Below, one piece after another: positions 1 through 5,408 of a stretch of 29,382 nucleotides of DNA. The stretch is from a virus, in IMG/VR virus record IMGVR_UViG_3300002460_000608, positions 1-29,382 of that record; one strand, written 5' to 3'. Position 1 is the stretch's first letter; each line of letters begins with the position of its first letter. The notes beneath the pieces were generated by a model. It saw only the letters and a list, made by a program, of their open reading frames with translations. It made no database searches and was not told the DNA's origin. A program made the translations under genes and the position numbers.

Positions 1-288
1 CACGCGATGCCACACTCGATGCCACACTCGATGCCACATACATTGCCACAGACGGTGCCACAGACGCCGCCACACTCGAGGCCACACACGGTGCCACACT
101 CGATGCCACACTCGATGCCACACGCGATGCCACATACGGTGCCACACGCGATGCCACACACGGTGCCACACTCGATGCCACATACATTGCCACAGACGGT
201 GCCACAGACGCCGCCACACTCGAGGCCACACGCGATGCCACACTCGATGCCACACGCGATGCCACATACGGTGCCACATACGGTGCCA
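1..288 (+). repeat. 12-bp tandem repeat array, coding, with a 144-bp higher-order period
   Basis: About 24 copies of a 12-bp unit built on GCCACA, with variable bases between. A longer block starting at position 31 recurs almost identically at 175, an offset of exactly 144 bp or 12 units, so segments were duplicated after the simple repeat formed. All three + frames are open. The frame starting at position 3 reads as D-A-T-L / D-A-T-R / G-A-T-Y tetrapeptides and runs without a stop into the DUF6745-like domain, so this is the likely coding frame. The frame starting at 7 gives an M-P-H-S type repeat and stops at 294; it is probably a shadow. Confidence 0.9.
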
Positions 289-1001
289 GCATAAAAAAAC
301 ATTGGCTAAAAACTCTAGCCAAAAAATTTGGGGGCAAAAACTATACGTTACTTTTGTCTTGCATAAACCGGTGGGGTAATGTTTATCAGGGTGGAAACAT
401 GTGGGCGGCGTGGCAATCTTACGCTGATGGGTGTCACAATGTATTAGGACTTACTGGACTCAAATGCTGGAAAGCACACGAGCCTTATCGTCAAGCCGCT
501 CTCTACGGTGGGTATCGTGTTATGCATCCGGAGTTCTGCATTGTCTCTGAGTTTCCGGAGGCCCTACATATAGACGATCAAAACCGAGCGCATAATGACA
601 GCGGCCCTTCGCACCGTTGGAAGGATGGGTTTGAAATCTATCACATCCATGGGATAAAAGTTGATCGTCGCATCGTCATGCACCCAGAGACAATTACTAT
701 CGACGAGATAAAGAGCCAGACCAATCAAGAAATCAGGCGCATCTTGGTTGAACGCTTCGGAGTTGACAAGTATCTAAGCGAAATCGGAGCCAAAGTCATT
801 GATGCTGACATGCGCGGAATAGAAGGCGCAGGCGCTAGATGCCTAATGGAGGACGATCAGAAGCAAAAGTGGTTTGTCGGTACAGATGGCTCTACCGATA
901 GGGTGTATTATATGAATGTTCCTAACACAGTGTCCACATGCAAACAAGCTCATGAAGTCCTCGCAGGATTCTCTGAGTCTAAAATCCAAATGGAGGGGTA
1001 G
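3..1001 (+). CDS. DUF6745-like protein with N-terminal DAT-type tetrapeptide repeats (5' partial)
   Basis: The frame is open from the window edge to the TAG at 999-1001, so the true start lies upstream. Roughly the first 95 residues are tetrapeptide repeats (D/G-A-T followed by L, R, H or Y and D or G). A short basic linker follows and then a domain of about 215 residues. Recognisable parts of that domain are GGNMWAAWQSY, ALYGGYRVMHPEFCIVSEFP, NDSGPSHRWKDGFEIYHIHG, and MHPETITIDEI followed by IRRILVERFG. I recall this pattern from DUF6745 proteins of phages and bacteria, whose function is unknown. A TTG at 354 could start a shorter product, but it has no clear ribosome site and would remove the linker. 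The next gene starts 5 bp downstream. Confidence 0.82.
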   Translation, partial: RDATLDATLDATYIATDGATDAATLEATHGATLDATLDATRDATYGATRDATHGATLDATYIATDGATDAATLEATRDATLDATRDATYGATYGASIKKHWLKTLAKKFGGKNYTLLLSCINRWGNVYQGGNMWAAWQSYADGCHNVLGLTGLKCWKAHEPYRQAALYGGYRVMHPEFCIVSEFPEALHIDDQNRAHNDSGPSHRWKDGFEIYHIHGIKVDRRIVMHPETITIDEIKSQTNQEIRRILVERFGVDKYLSEIGAKVIDADMRGIEGAGARCLMEDDQKQKWFVGTDGSTDRVYYMNVPNTVSTCKQAHEVLAGFSESKIQMEG

Positions 1002-1005
1002 TTAA

Positions 1006-1449
1006 ATGTCCAATACATTGGAAGTTATCAACCAAATCAAAGAAATCGCCAAGTCTAACAGCGAGCGTAACGAGGTTCATAAAACTCGTGAGTTTAAGGC
1101 GTTGCACACAGGTAAGTGCTATCGTCAGGGTGATATCTATGTATTCAAAGTATCCAATGACCACAGGGTGGGCGCAAAGCTTGACCGGCGACAGATAGCT
1201 GACGGTGTGTCGCTTGGAGCTAGGCACGTCTTGGTCGGGGATTTTCATGTCTATGAGGGAGTGGAGTATCCTTGCGAGGTTAATGATCTTAATCGTAAGG
1301 CCAACTGCCTTGGATATGCCTTCGATGTTTTGACACCCGGAGCGATTAACACACACCCAGAGCATGATAATTTCAAGCTCATGGAGTGTGGTAGGTATCA
1401 AGTCGTGCATCAGGTAGATTATATGACTCTTAGGCGAGTGGCTGACTAA
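1006..1449 (+). CDS. DUF6745-associated small protein
   Basis: 147 residues, 5 bp after the DUF6745-like gene, with GGAGG about 9 bases before the ATG. The sequence shows CYRQGDIYVF early (about residues 38-47), LGARHVLVGD in the middle, and a C-terminal block NTHPEHDNFKL ... GRYQVVHQVDY ... RRVAD. I recall the same R-Q-G-D / H-P-E-H / Y-x-V-x-x-Q-x-x-Y / V-A-D order in small proteins encoded just downstream of DUF6745 genes in other phages and bacteria. The pair probably works together; the function is not known. No signal peptide or membrane segment is visible. Confidence 0.75.
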   Translation: MSNTLEVINQIKEIAKSNSERNEVHKTREFKALHTGKCYRQGDIYVFKVSNDHRVGAKLDRRQIADGVSLGARHVLVGDFHVYEGVEYPCEVNDLNRKANCLGYAFDVLTPGAINTHPEHDNFKLMECGRYQVVHQVDYMTLRRVAD

Positions 1450-1469
1450 AACGGGGGAGGAGATGTGTG

Positions 1470-1733
1470 ATGAATAAGAGACTACTGTGGTTGATTTCAT
1501 TGTTAATGCTATCTGGGTGCGCTATCGAACCTATGTATGACTCAAAGACAAGTAATCCGAAGGTGGATGTGGCTCTTTTGTTTGAGCATGATGGGTGTAA
1601 GGTCTACCGATTTCATGACGCTGAATATCGGAGGTACTACGTCAACTGCGAGAGGAATAGTTCTACGAGTACGATACATTCTTCTGGTAATACTTCGTTT
1701 CCAGAGTCTATTCATACGGGTTATGGTGAATAG
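1470..1733 (+). CDS. small lipoprotein
   Basis: 87 residues from the ATG at 1470; a GTG one codon earlier is also possible. The strong site GGGGGAGGAG at 1453-1461 favours the ATG. The N-terminus is a classic lipoprotein signal: basic residues, a hydrophobic stretch, then the lipobox L-S-G-C with the lipidated Cys near residue 17. The mature part contains VALLFEHDGCKVYRFHD and RRYYVNC, giving two further cysteines. This resembles a small phage/bacterial family (possibly DUF4884) with an L-F-x-x-D-G-x-x-V-Y-R-F core. It is likely membrane anchored in the host envelope; its role is unknown, and exclusion of other phages is only a guess. Confidence 0.75.
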   Translation: MNKRLLWLISLLMLSGCAIEPMYDSKTSNPKVDVALLFEHDGCKVYRFHDAEYRRYYVNCERNSSTSTIHSSGNTSFPESIHTGYGE

Positions 1734-1734
1734 G

Positions 1735-1806
1735 ATGAGCTTCAAGCCTGACAACATTGATAAAGAATCACAGGAATGGATGAACACGCCAATGGGGAGG
1801 CCATGA
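1735..1806 (+). CDS. possible 23-residue peptide, translationally coupled
   Basis: ATG at 1735 directly follows the lipoprotein stop (1731-1733), and the TGA at 1804-1806 overlaps the ATG of the next gene at 1803 (ATGA). It would encode a hydrophilic 23-residue peptide (MSFKPDNIDKESQEW...). The tight packing on both sides is the main support. The peptide is very short and I recognise no family, so it could also be a translated spacer that couples its neighbours. Confidence 0.35.
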   Translation: MSFKPDNIDKESQEWMNTPMGRP

Positions 1807-2174
1807 TACCTACAGACGAGGAGTTGGAGAAGCGAGCAGTGGAGGCAATTACGGAAGCGATGATTAAGGCGTTCATGAGATACACACATTTCTTCGGTGT
1901 AGACCCTCACGGTACACCGAAGCAGATAAAGGCATTGTTTGAATTTGGTGTGCGCAAATCCATAGTCTCTGCCCTCCGCACCACCCGAGATGAAGCGGTA
2001 AGGGAGGCAGAAAGGTTGAAGGACGCTCTTTGGTTAGCAGACGATTGGTTTAATGAAGTTTTGTTTGAGGACGATGCATTTGGACTAAAGAAGGAACAGT
2101 TTAAGAAAATGCTGGTTGTTGGTTCGGCGGTCAACAAAGCCCTACTTGAGAAGGCGGTAAGACATGGAGGATAA
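1803..2174 (+). CDS. hypothetical protein with ELEKR and RTTRDEA motifs
   Basis: About 123 residues from the ATG at 1803, which overlaps the upstream stop as ATGA; an in-frame ATG at 1776 would add nine residues. It is mostly helical and charged, starting TDEELEKRAVEAI. A central LRTTRDEAVREAERLKDAL stretch is probably a coiled coil. No domain is recognised. The N-terminal ELEKR...E and the LRT-x-RDE motif both recur in the next protein, so the two are probably paralogous or share a helical module. The 3' end overlaps the next gene by 11 bp. Confidence 0.6.
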   Translation: MIPTDEELEKRAVEAITEAMIKAFMRYTHFFGVDPHGTPKQIKALFEFGVRKSIVSALRTTRDEAVREAERLKDALWLADDWFNEVLFEDDAFGLKKEQFKKMLVVGSAVNKALLEKAVRHGG

Positions 2175-2376
2175 GGAGTTGGAGAAACGAGTCGCAGAGG
2201 TTGTCCGTGAAGGTGCGCTCAAAGGCGGACTTGAAGGGCGTGTTGTTGCCCTACTCCGCACCGTTAGGGATGAGACTATCGAAGCGTGTGCGGTGATTGC
2301 CGATGTCTTTCCAAACGGTTTGAATGGTGAGAATTATATTGCTCAAGTAATCAGAAACCAAAGGAGTAGAGAATGA
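2164..2376 (+). CDS. hypothetical protein, possible paralogue of its upstream neighbour
   Basis: 70 residues. The ATG at 2164 lies inside the end of the previous gene. It begins EDKELEKRVAEVVREGA and carries ALLRTVRDETIEACAVIAD, matching the ELEKR and LRT-x-RDE motifs of the preceding protein. It ends in YIAQVIRNQ, a pattern common in small phage proteins of unknown function (E-x-x-E-A-C-A-x-x-A ... I-R). It is probably a small helical protein. The stop overlaps the next start (ATGA at 2373). Confidence 0.6.
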   Translation: MEDKELEKRVAEVVREGALKGGLEGRVVALLRTVRDETIEACAVIADVFPNGLNGENYIAQVIRNQRSRE

Positions 2377-2564
2377 CCAAACTAATCGAGCGAAAGCGTC
2401 AGGTAGACCAGATTATGGAAATTACATATGACCTTGTACGGAGAATAGACCGGCAAGATGTATTTAGCGAGAAATTGCTCTGGGCCAGTTTCAGGAAGAA
2501 GATTCGGAGAGTGTTGAATGGGAGTACAAAAGTTTGTCAAGGAAAGAAACTTAATGCCGGATAG
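2373..2564 (+). CDS. hypothetical small basic protein
   Basis: 63 residues. The ATG overlaps the previous stop, with AAAGGAG about 7 bases upstream. The sequence is rich in Lys and Arg (MTKLIERKRQVDQIM..., FRKKIRRVLNG) and predicted helical, so a nucleic-acid-binding role is possible but not shown. I recognise no family. Confidence 0.55.
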   Translation: MTKLIERKRQVDQIMEITYDLVRRIDRQDVFSEKLLWASFRKKIRRVLNGSTKVCQGKKLNAG

Positions 2565-2600
2565 AAGCGTTACCTGCGGTGCAAGCAGGGTGAACTCAGC

Positions 2601-2675
2601 ATGCAGACATTAGGGAGCTTGCATACCTTGACAACAAATTTGGCCAAGCAAGCTAAAAAAGGAGAAACAAAATGA
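2601..2675 (+). CDS. possible 24-residue leader peptide before the Acb2-like gene
   Basis: ATG at 2601 with GGGTGA about 7 bases upstream. It encodes MQTLGSLHTLTTNLAKQAKK and four more residues, then ends in a TGA that overlaps the Acb2-like start as ATGA. The exact stop/start overlap is the only strong support; the same DNA also contains the left arm of the inverted repeat at 2640-2653. It may be a coupling leader rather than a functional peptide. Confidence 0.3.
   Translation: MQTLGSLHTLTTNLAKQAKKGETK
2640..2653 (+). repeat. left arm of 14-bp perfect inverted repeat
   Basis: TTGGCCAAGCAAGC here is the exact reverse complement of GCTTGCTTGGCCAA at 2976-2989. The arms sit just outside the Acb2-like gene. 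They could pair in the mRNA around the whole coding region, or mark a small inserted cassette. Confidence 0.85.
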
Positions 2676-2968
2676 TTCAAAATACAAGTGACGATCCAAT
2701 AAAACGTGATCAAGTGCGACTAGATCAGGTGATGGGTTCGATAGGATGTCCTCGTCCTAAAACGATTCAAGAGGATATAGATAATAGATTCACCTATCGT
2801 CCTCCAACGCAGTTTCAGTCTGAAAGGTACATTCAAATTCGAGGACTCGCTAAGAGTCTTGCGTATTTGGTTGCCTCATTAACACCAGAGAACCGAGAAC
2901 AATCTCTGTCGATTACTCATATTCAGGAAGCTGTATTTTGGGCAAATGCGGCAATAGCGCGTAACTAA
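2672..2968 (+). CDS. Acb2/Tad1-type hairpin-domain protein, putative anti-CBASS/anti-Thoeris nucleotide sponge
   Basis: 98 residues, ATG preceded by AAAAAAGGAG. Residues 39-98 match the conserved pattern I know from the Acb2/Tad1 hairpin family (DUF7681-type): RFTYRPP at 39-45, ERYIQIRGLAKSLA at 51-64, NREQSLSITHIQEAV at 74-88 and the hallmark FWANAAIARN at 89-98. In characterised phages, Acb2 proteins form helical oligomers that bind cyclic di- and trinucleotide signals and so block CBASS, and in some cases Thoeris. The N-terminal 38 residues are more variable. It probably acts in the cytoplasm early in infection. The family assignment is from memory of the pattern; ligand preference cannot be read from the sequence. 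It is flanked by a 14-bp inverted repeat. Confidence 0.85.
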   Translation: MIQNTSDDPIKRDQVRLDQVMGSIGCPRPKTIQEDIDNRFTYRPPTQFQSERYIQIRGLAKSLAYLVASLTPENREQSLSITHIQEAVFWANAAIARN

Positions 2969-2975
2969 TCAACCG

Positions 2976-2989
2976 GCTTGCTTGGCCAA
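2976..2989 (+). repeat. right arm of 14-bp perfect inverted repeat
   Basis: GCTTGCTTGGCCAA, exact reverse complement of 2640-2653, starting 7 bp after the Acb2-like stop codon. Confidence 0.85.
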
Positions 2990-3012
2990 TACATCTTAAA
3001 GGGGAAGTTAAT

Positions 3013-3141
3013 ATGAAAACCAAGGGAGATAAAATGAAGAAAATGAGCACTGAGAATTGGCTAGTTGTTCAGATAGTATACCAGGTTTTGCTTATAGCGA
3101 CAATTTTGACGGGAATTATAGTCGTTATGTTTGTTATATGA
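3013..3141 (+). CDS. 42-residue single-TM peptide
   Basis: ATG at 3013 with AAAGGGGAAG about 7 bases upstream. The N-terminus is basic (MKTKGDKMKKMSTENW), followed by one hydrophobic helix at about residues 17-42 that ends right at the C-terminus. It is probably an inner-membrane micro-protein. No family is recognised; its role could be in superinfection or host takeover, but nothing in the sequence shows this. Confidence 0.6.
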   Translation: MKTKGDKMKKMSTENWLVVQIVYQVLLIATILTGIIVVMFVI

Positions 3142-3184
3142 GTTATGGTAGGCAAGCAAAGGAGAAATCAAAGGGGGCAAGCGC

Positions 3185-3355
3185 ATGAATGAGAAAATAG
3201 TAACCCGCATCGAAGTTCGTAAAGGCCGGTCTGGTTCTTGGTATTGGAGATTGATTGCTCGCAATGGTGAGATACTCGGGCATAGCGAGAGTTACAGTTC
3301 CTTGTCCAAAGCAAAAAAGACGGCTAATCAAGTGGCTAGGCAGTTGGGGATATAA
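3185..3355 (+). CDS. DUF1508/YegP-like small protein
   Basis: 56 residues, ATG at 3185 after AGGGGGC. The pattern IEVRKGRSGSWYWRLIARNG, then E-I-L-G-H-S-E-S-Y-S-S, then SKAKKTANQV is that of the DUF1508 (YegP) fold: W-x-W-R-L-x-A-x-N-G-E-x-I-x-x-S-E-x-Y-x-S. The unit is a small beta-alpha domain of unknown biochemical function. This protein is about one DUF1508 repeat long. The stop overlaps the next start as TAATG at 3353-3357. Confidence 0.75.
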   Translation: MNEKIVTRIEVRKGRSGSWYWRLIARNGEILGHSESYSSLSKAKKTANQVARQLGI

Positions 3356-3459
3356 TGACCCCCCTCCGCCGCCTATCAAACTATCTAATCTTATCCCTAT
3401 TCGCTGTATTCTGTCGGCTGATAGGGTTTACTGGGGTACATGGGGAATGTGATCAATGA
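3355..3459 (+). CDS. possible 34-residue hydrophobic peptide
   Basis: ATG at 3355 overlaps the DUF1508-like stop (TAATG), suggesting coupled translation. It encodes MTPLRRLSNYLILSLFAVFC and 14 more residues: a basic start followed by a hydrophobic stretch at about residues 9-26 and a hydrophilic tail. It looks like a membrane micro-protein or signal-like peptide; no family is recognised. Confidence 0.45.
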   Translation: MTPLRRLSNYLILSLFAVFCRLIGFTGVHGECDQ

Positions 3460-3477
3460 AATTGGAGATCTAATCAA

Positions 3478-3594
3478 ATGAGACCAGATGAGGCAGAAGC
3501 CATAGCCAAAGAGATTCATACTATCTGTAAGCTAAAGATATGGCATGAGGCGATTGAAGAAGTGAAAGAAATTTTACTTAATCTAACCAAGTAA
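3478..3594 (+). CDS. 38-residue helical peptide, last gene of the + cluster
   Basis: ATG at 3478 with GGAGAT about 9 bases upstream. It encodes an acidic/amphipathic helix (MRPDEAEAIAKEIHTICKLK ...). It ends at 3594, only 3 bp from the stop of the convergent - strand gene. Function unknown; the good ribosome site supports it being real. Confidence 0.5.
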   Translation: MRPDEAEAIAKEIHTICKLKIWHEAIEEVKEILLNLTK

Positions 3595-3597
3595 CTT

Positions 3598-3879
3598 TTA
3601 GTTATCAGTACCCCCGAACTTAAAGAAAGTGAAGTCCGACTTCTTGACGGAGTTATCCACAGGAGCCCCGCCTGAATTGATGATGGTGGGCAGTTTGTCC
3701 GGGGCCTTTGGACTAAGGAACCTATCCTTTGCCCAAAGAATCCCCATGACAACACATGCCCAGAATACGACTATAAGAGCCATGCGGAATAGAATGGCAT
3801 GGTCTTTCCCGTACCGGCGTCCTGATATGAAACCGGAGAAGAATTTAGACCAGCTCCATTCCTCAGTTGGCTCAGTCAT
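3598..3879 (-). CDS. small membrane protein, possible spanin- or holin-like lysis component
   Basis: 93 residues; the start ATG lies inside the end of the upstream 33-residue ORF. There is one clear transmembrane helix at about residues 30-50 (ILFRMALIVVFWACVVMGIL), preceded by an amphipathic basic segment. A polar, Pro/Gly-rich C-terminal tail (PKAPDKLPTIINSGGAP) follows. It is the last gene of the late operon, next to two other small membrane proteins, which fits a lysis module. No endolysin is next to it in this window, so the lysis role is inferred from position and topology only. Confidence 0.6.
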   Translation of the reverse strand: MTEPTEEWSWSKFFSGFISGRRYGKDHAILFRMALIVVFWACVVMGILWAKDRFLSPKAPDKLPTIINSGGAPVDNSVKKSDFTFFKFGGTDN

Positions 3880-3973
3880 TCTTGTCTTTCAGCTTCTTGA
3901 TCTGATCCATGACAAATGTACCAAGCAACATTCCTAGACCAAACGCTACTAAGTGCGACCATACTGCTTCCAT
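3872..3973 (-). CDS. 33-residue single-TM peptide
   Basis: ATG at 3973 with a perfect AGGAGG upstream; that site lies inside the last codons of the preceding gene. It encodes MEAVWSHLVAFGLGMLLGTF and 13 more residues: one hydrophobic helix at about residues 7-22 and a basic tail (DQIKKLKDKND). The stop overlaps the next start (3879). It is likely a tiny holin-like or accessory membrane peptide. Confidence 0.65.
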   Translation of the reverse strand: MEAVWSHLVAFGLGMLLGTFVMDQIKKLKDKND

Positions 3974-3974
3974 A

Positions 3975-4235
3975 CTATCCTCCTATTACGTTTCTAAGCC
4001 ATGCTACTACAACAATTTGAAGAACGACGCCCGCCCCAAAGCAAATGTAGAATGCGTTTGAGATTCGGACTACTGCAGTCTTTATATTCTTAAGTTCAAT
4101 ATCCTTTATATTCTTAAACTCGCTCTTATCATCAAGCATGTGAATGTCAATCGTCCTAATAAGGTTGGCCAAGTTCTGGTCTACTCGGACTAGAAGGTCG
4201 TGATCTGCATCCATTTCTCTGCGTTCCTCGCTCAT
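3975..4235 (-). CDS. small coiled-coil/TM protein, holin- or XhlA-like
   Basis: 86 residues. The N-terminal about 55 residues are charged and helical (DLLVRVDQNLANLIRTIDIH, then repeated KNIK/LKNIK). A single C-terminal membrane helix spans about residues 60-83. This topology resembles XhlA-like hemolysin/holin accessory proteins, but key residues are not decisive. The start overlaps the upstream LamG gene stop as ATGA (4232-4235). Confidence 0.6.
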   Translation of the reverse strand: MSEERREMDADHDLLVRVDQNLANLIRTIDIHMLDDKSEFKNIKDIELKNIKTAVVRISNAFYICFGAGVVLQIVVVAWLRNVIGG

Positions 4236-5032
4236 AACCCTACCCCTAGAAGGGCAAGGGTTCCTTTGGGGGGGGCTGAAGCCGGTGGATTTTCAAGATC
4301 AGCCAGACTTGATTCTGTTCCATTATCGGAGTTATAGATTAAGGCGATTTGATCGGCGGTAAGAATACCATCAAAGAATCTGAAATCATCCAGTACTCCG
4401 CTGAGTGGGCGAAAAGGTACATCATCGTTTCCTCTAGCCCCAAGGAATACTGACCCTTGAGTAAAATCTAGATTTGCTGGATTCAGAGTAGAATGATCGC
4501 CTTGAGCGACATAAGTGACTTCTGCTGTATTCACATAAATCTTGCAAGCACCGGTAGACCAGTTCATGGTCATCGTAAGGAATATAAATCCAGTTGCACC
4601 GTCAGCTATAGTTCCATCCGCGCTATTAGTGTCTACATTTACTCCATCGACATTAGTGTCTGCAAATAAATTTCCACCTCCTCCAACTACAAGCTGGACA
4701 AGACTATTTCCTCCGACAGAGGCAGAATCCCGTATCCCGAAAACGTTTTGCTGATCAGCTCCGGTTTGTCCATCCGTTAAACTAACCCACCCAGTAAATG
4801 TGAAATTACCTTGAAATAAAGATTGCATAGTCGTATTTGTTTTGATGTACTTTGAATCGGCTACAGGTGAGACTATCTCAGTCGTTAATCCTGCGTTTAT
4901 TTTACCTGCAACAGATTGATTTTCTGTATTGGCATTAACGAATGTGCCATTACTCGCCCCAGACCCGCTATCCACAACAACCGTACTGGCGGCATTATCA
5001 TTCATCTTGTACCAGTGGACTTCAGTGGCCAT
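4232..5032 (-). CDS. LamG/concanavalin A-like virion protein
   Basis: 266 residues. A jelly-roll lectin-like domain fills most of the protein. It opens with HWYKMNDNAASTVVVDSGSG and has a core FTFTGWVSL, then LTMTMNWSTGACKIYVN. The closing motif G-V-L-D-D-F-R-F-F-D-G-I-L-T-A-D-Q-I is typical of LamG/Laminin_G_3 domains. A Pro-rich linker and short hydrophobic tail end the protein. Such domains bind glycans; here it is probably a tail or capsid appendage that contacts the cell surface. A related domain is inserted in the tail hub gene at 11885-14059. Confidence 0.78.
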   Translation of the reverse strand: MATEVHWYKMNDNAASTVVVDSGSGASNGTFVNANTENQSVAGKINAGLTTEIVSPVADSKYIKTNTTMQSLFQGNFTFTGWVSLTDGQTGADQQNVFGIRDSASVGGNSLVQLVVGGGGNLFADTNVDGVNVDTNSADGTIADGATGFIFLTMTMNWSTGACKIYVNTAEVTYVAQGDHSTLNPANLDFTQGSVFLGARGNDDVPFRPLSGVLDDFRFFDGILTADQIALIYNSDNGTESSLADLENPPASAPPKGTLALLGVGL

Positions 5033-5078
5033 TATGGAATCATCCTTGTGATAGGATTAATTAACTTTACAATTACCA

Positions 5079-5408
5079 TTAGTCAATCTCACGATAACTA
5101 AAAGATCCATCAACAGAGATAGCGGCAGACAATTCTAAATTGAGCAACTCATCCTTAAGAGTCACAAACCATCCATACTCGTTATAATTTAATGCGAATC
5201 CTGAATTTGCGATTAGGTTCATCTGGCCCGTGAGAGCGGTTCCGCCTGCCGATGATTCAAAGCGGACATTAACAGTACCTGCCGCCAATAGAAACAAGGA
5301 TGTCACAAGAATCCTTTTTCCGCTAACCGCAGTTTTTAGCGTATTATCTCCAGAACTTGCCGCATCAATCACACTATGCTTAACATCAATTACATCTGGT
5401 AAACTCAT
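5079..5408 (-). CDS. small beta-rich virion protein
   Basis: 109 residues; the ATG overlaps the upstream stop (ATGA at 5405-5408) and AAAGGAA precedes it. Beta-strand alternation is evident: GTVNVRFESSAGGTALTG, then FALNYNEYGWFVTLKDELLN, then SVDGSFSYREID. Similar small proteins occur beside tail-fibre and appendage genes of environmental phages. It is probably structural; no precise role can be assigned. Confidence 0.65.
   Translation of the reverse strand: MSLPDVIDVKHSVIDAASSGDNTLKTAVSGKRILVTSLFLLAAGTVNVRFESSAGGTALTGQMNLIANSGFALNYNEYGWFVTLKDELLNLELSAAISVDGSFSYREID

Noticed and set aside
7-294. 95-residue M-P-H-S repeat ORF
   Set aside because: It is one of three open frames through the 12-bp array. 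The frame starting at 3 continues into a real domain, so this one is most likely a shadow.
302-322. Stem-loop TTGGCTA / TAGCCAA with T run on the - strand, terminator-like
   Set aside because: It lies inside the coding frame of the DUF6745-like gene and no - strand gene comes before it. The stem is only 7 bp.
979-1500. - strand 173-residue ORF and other long antisense ORFs in 1-3500
   Set aside because: They are antisense shadows of well-supported + strand genes and show no family pattern.
2628-2656. TTGACA as a -35 promoter box before the Acb2-like gene
   Set aside because: No acceptable -10 box lies 16-19 bases downstream; the T-G-A-C-A match alone is weak evidence.
3595-3640. Bidirectional terminator at the convergent junction
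   Set aside because: Only 3 bp separate the two stop codons, and no clear stem with a U tract is visible around them.
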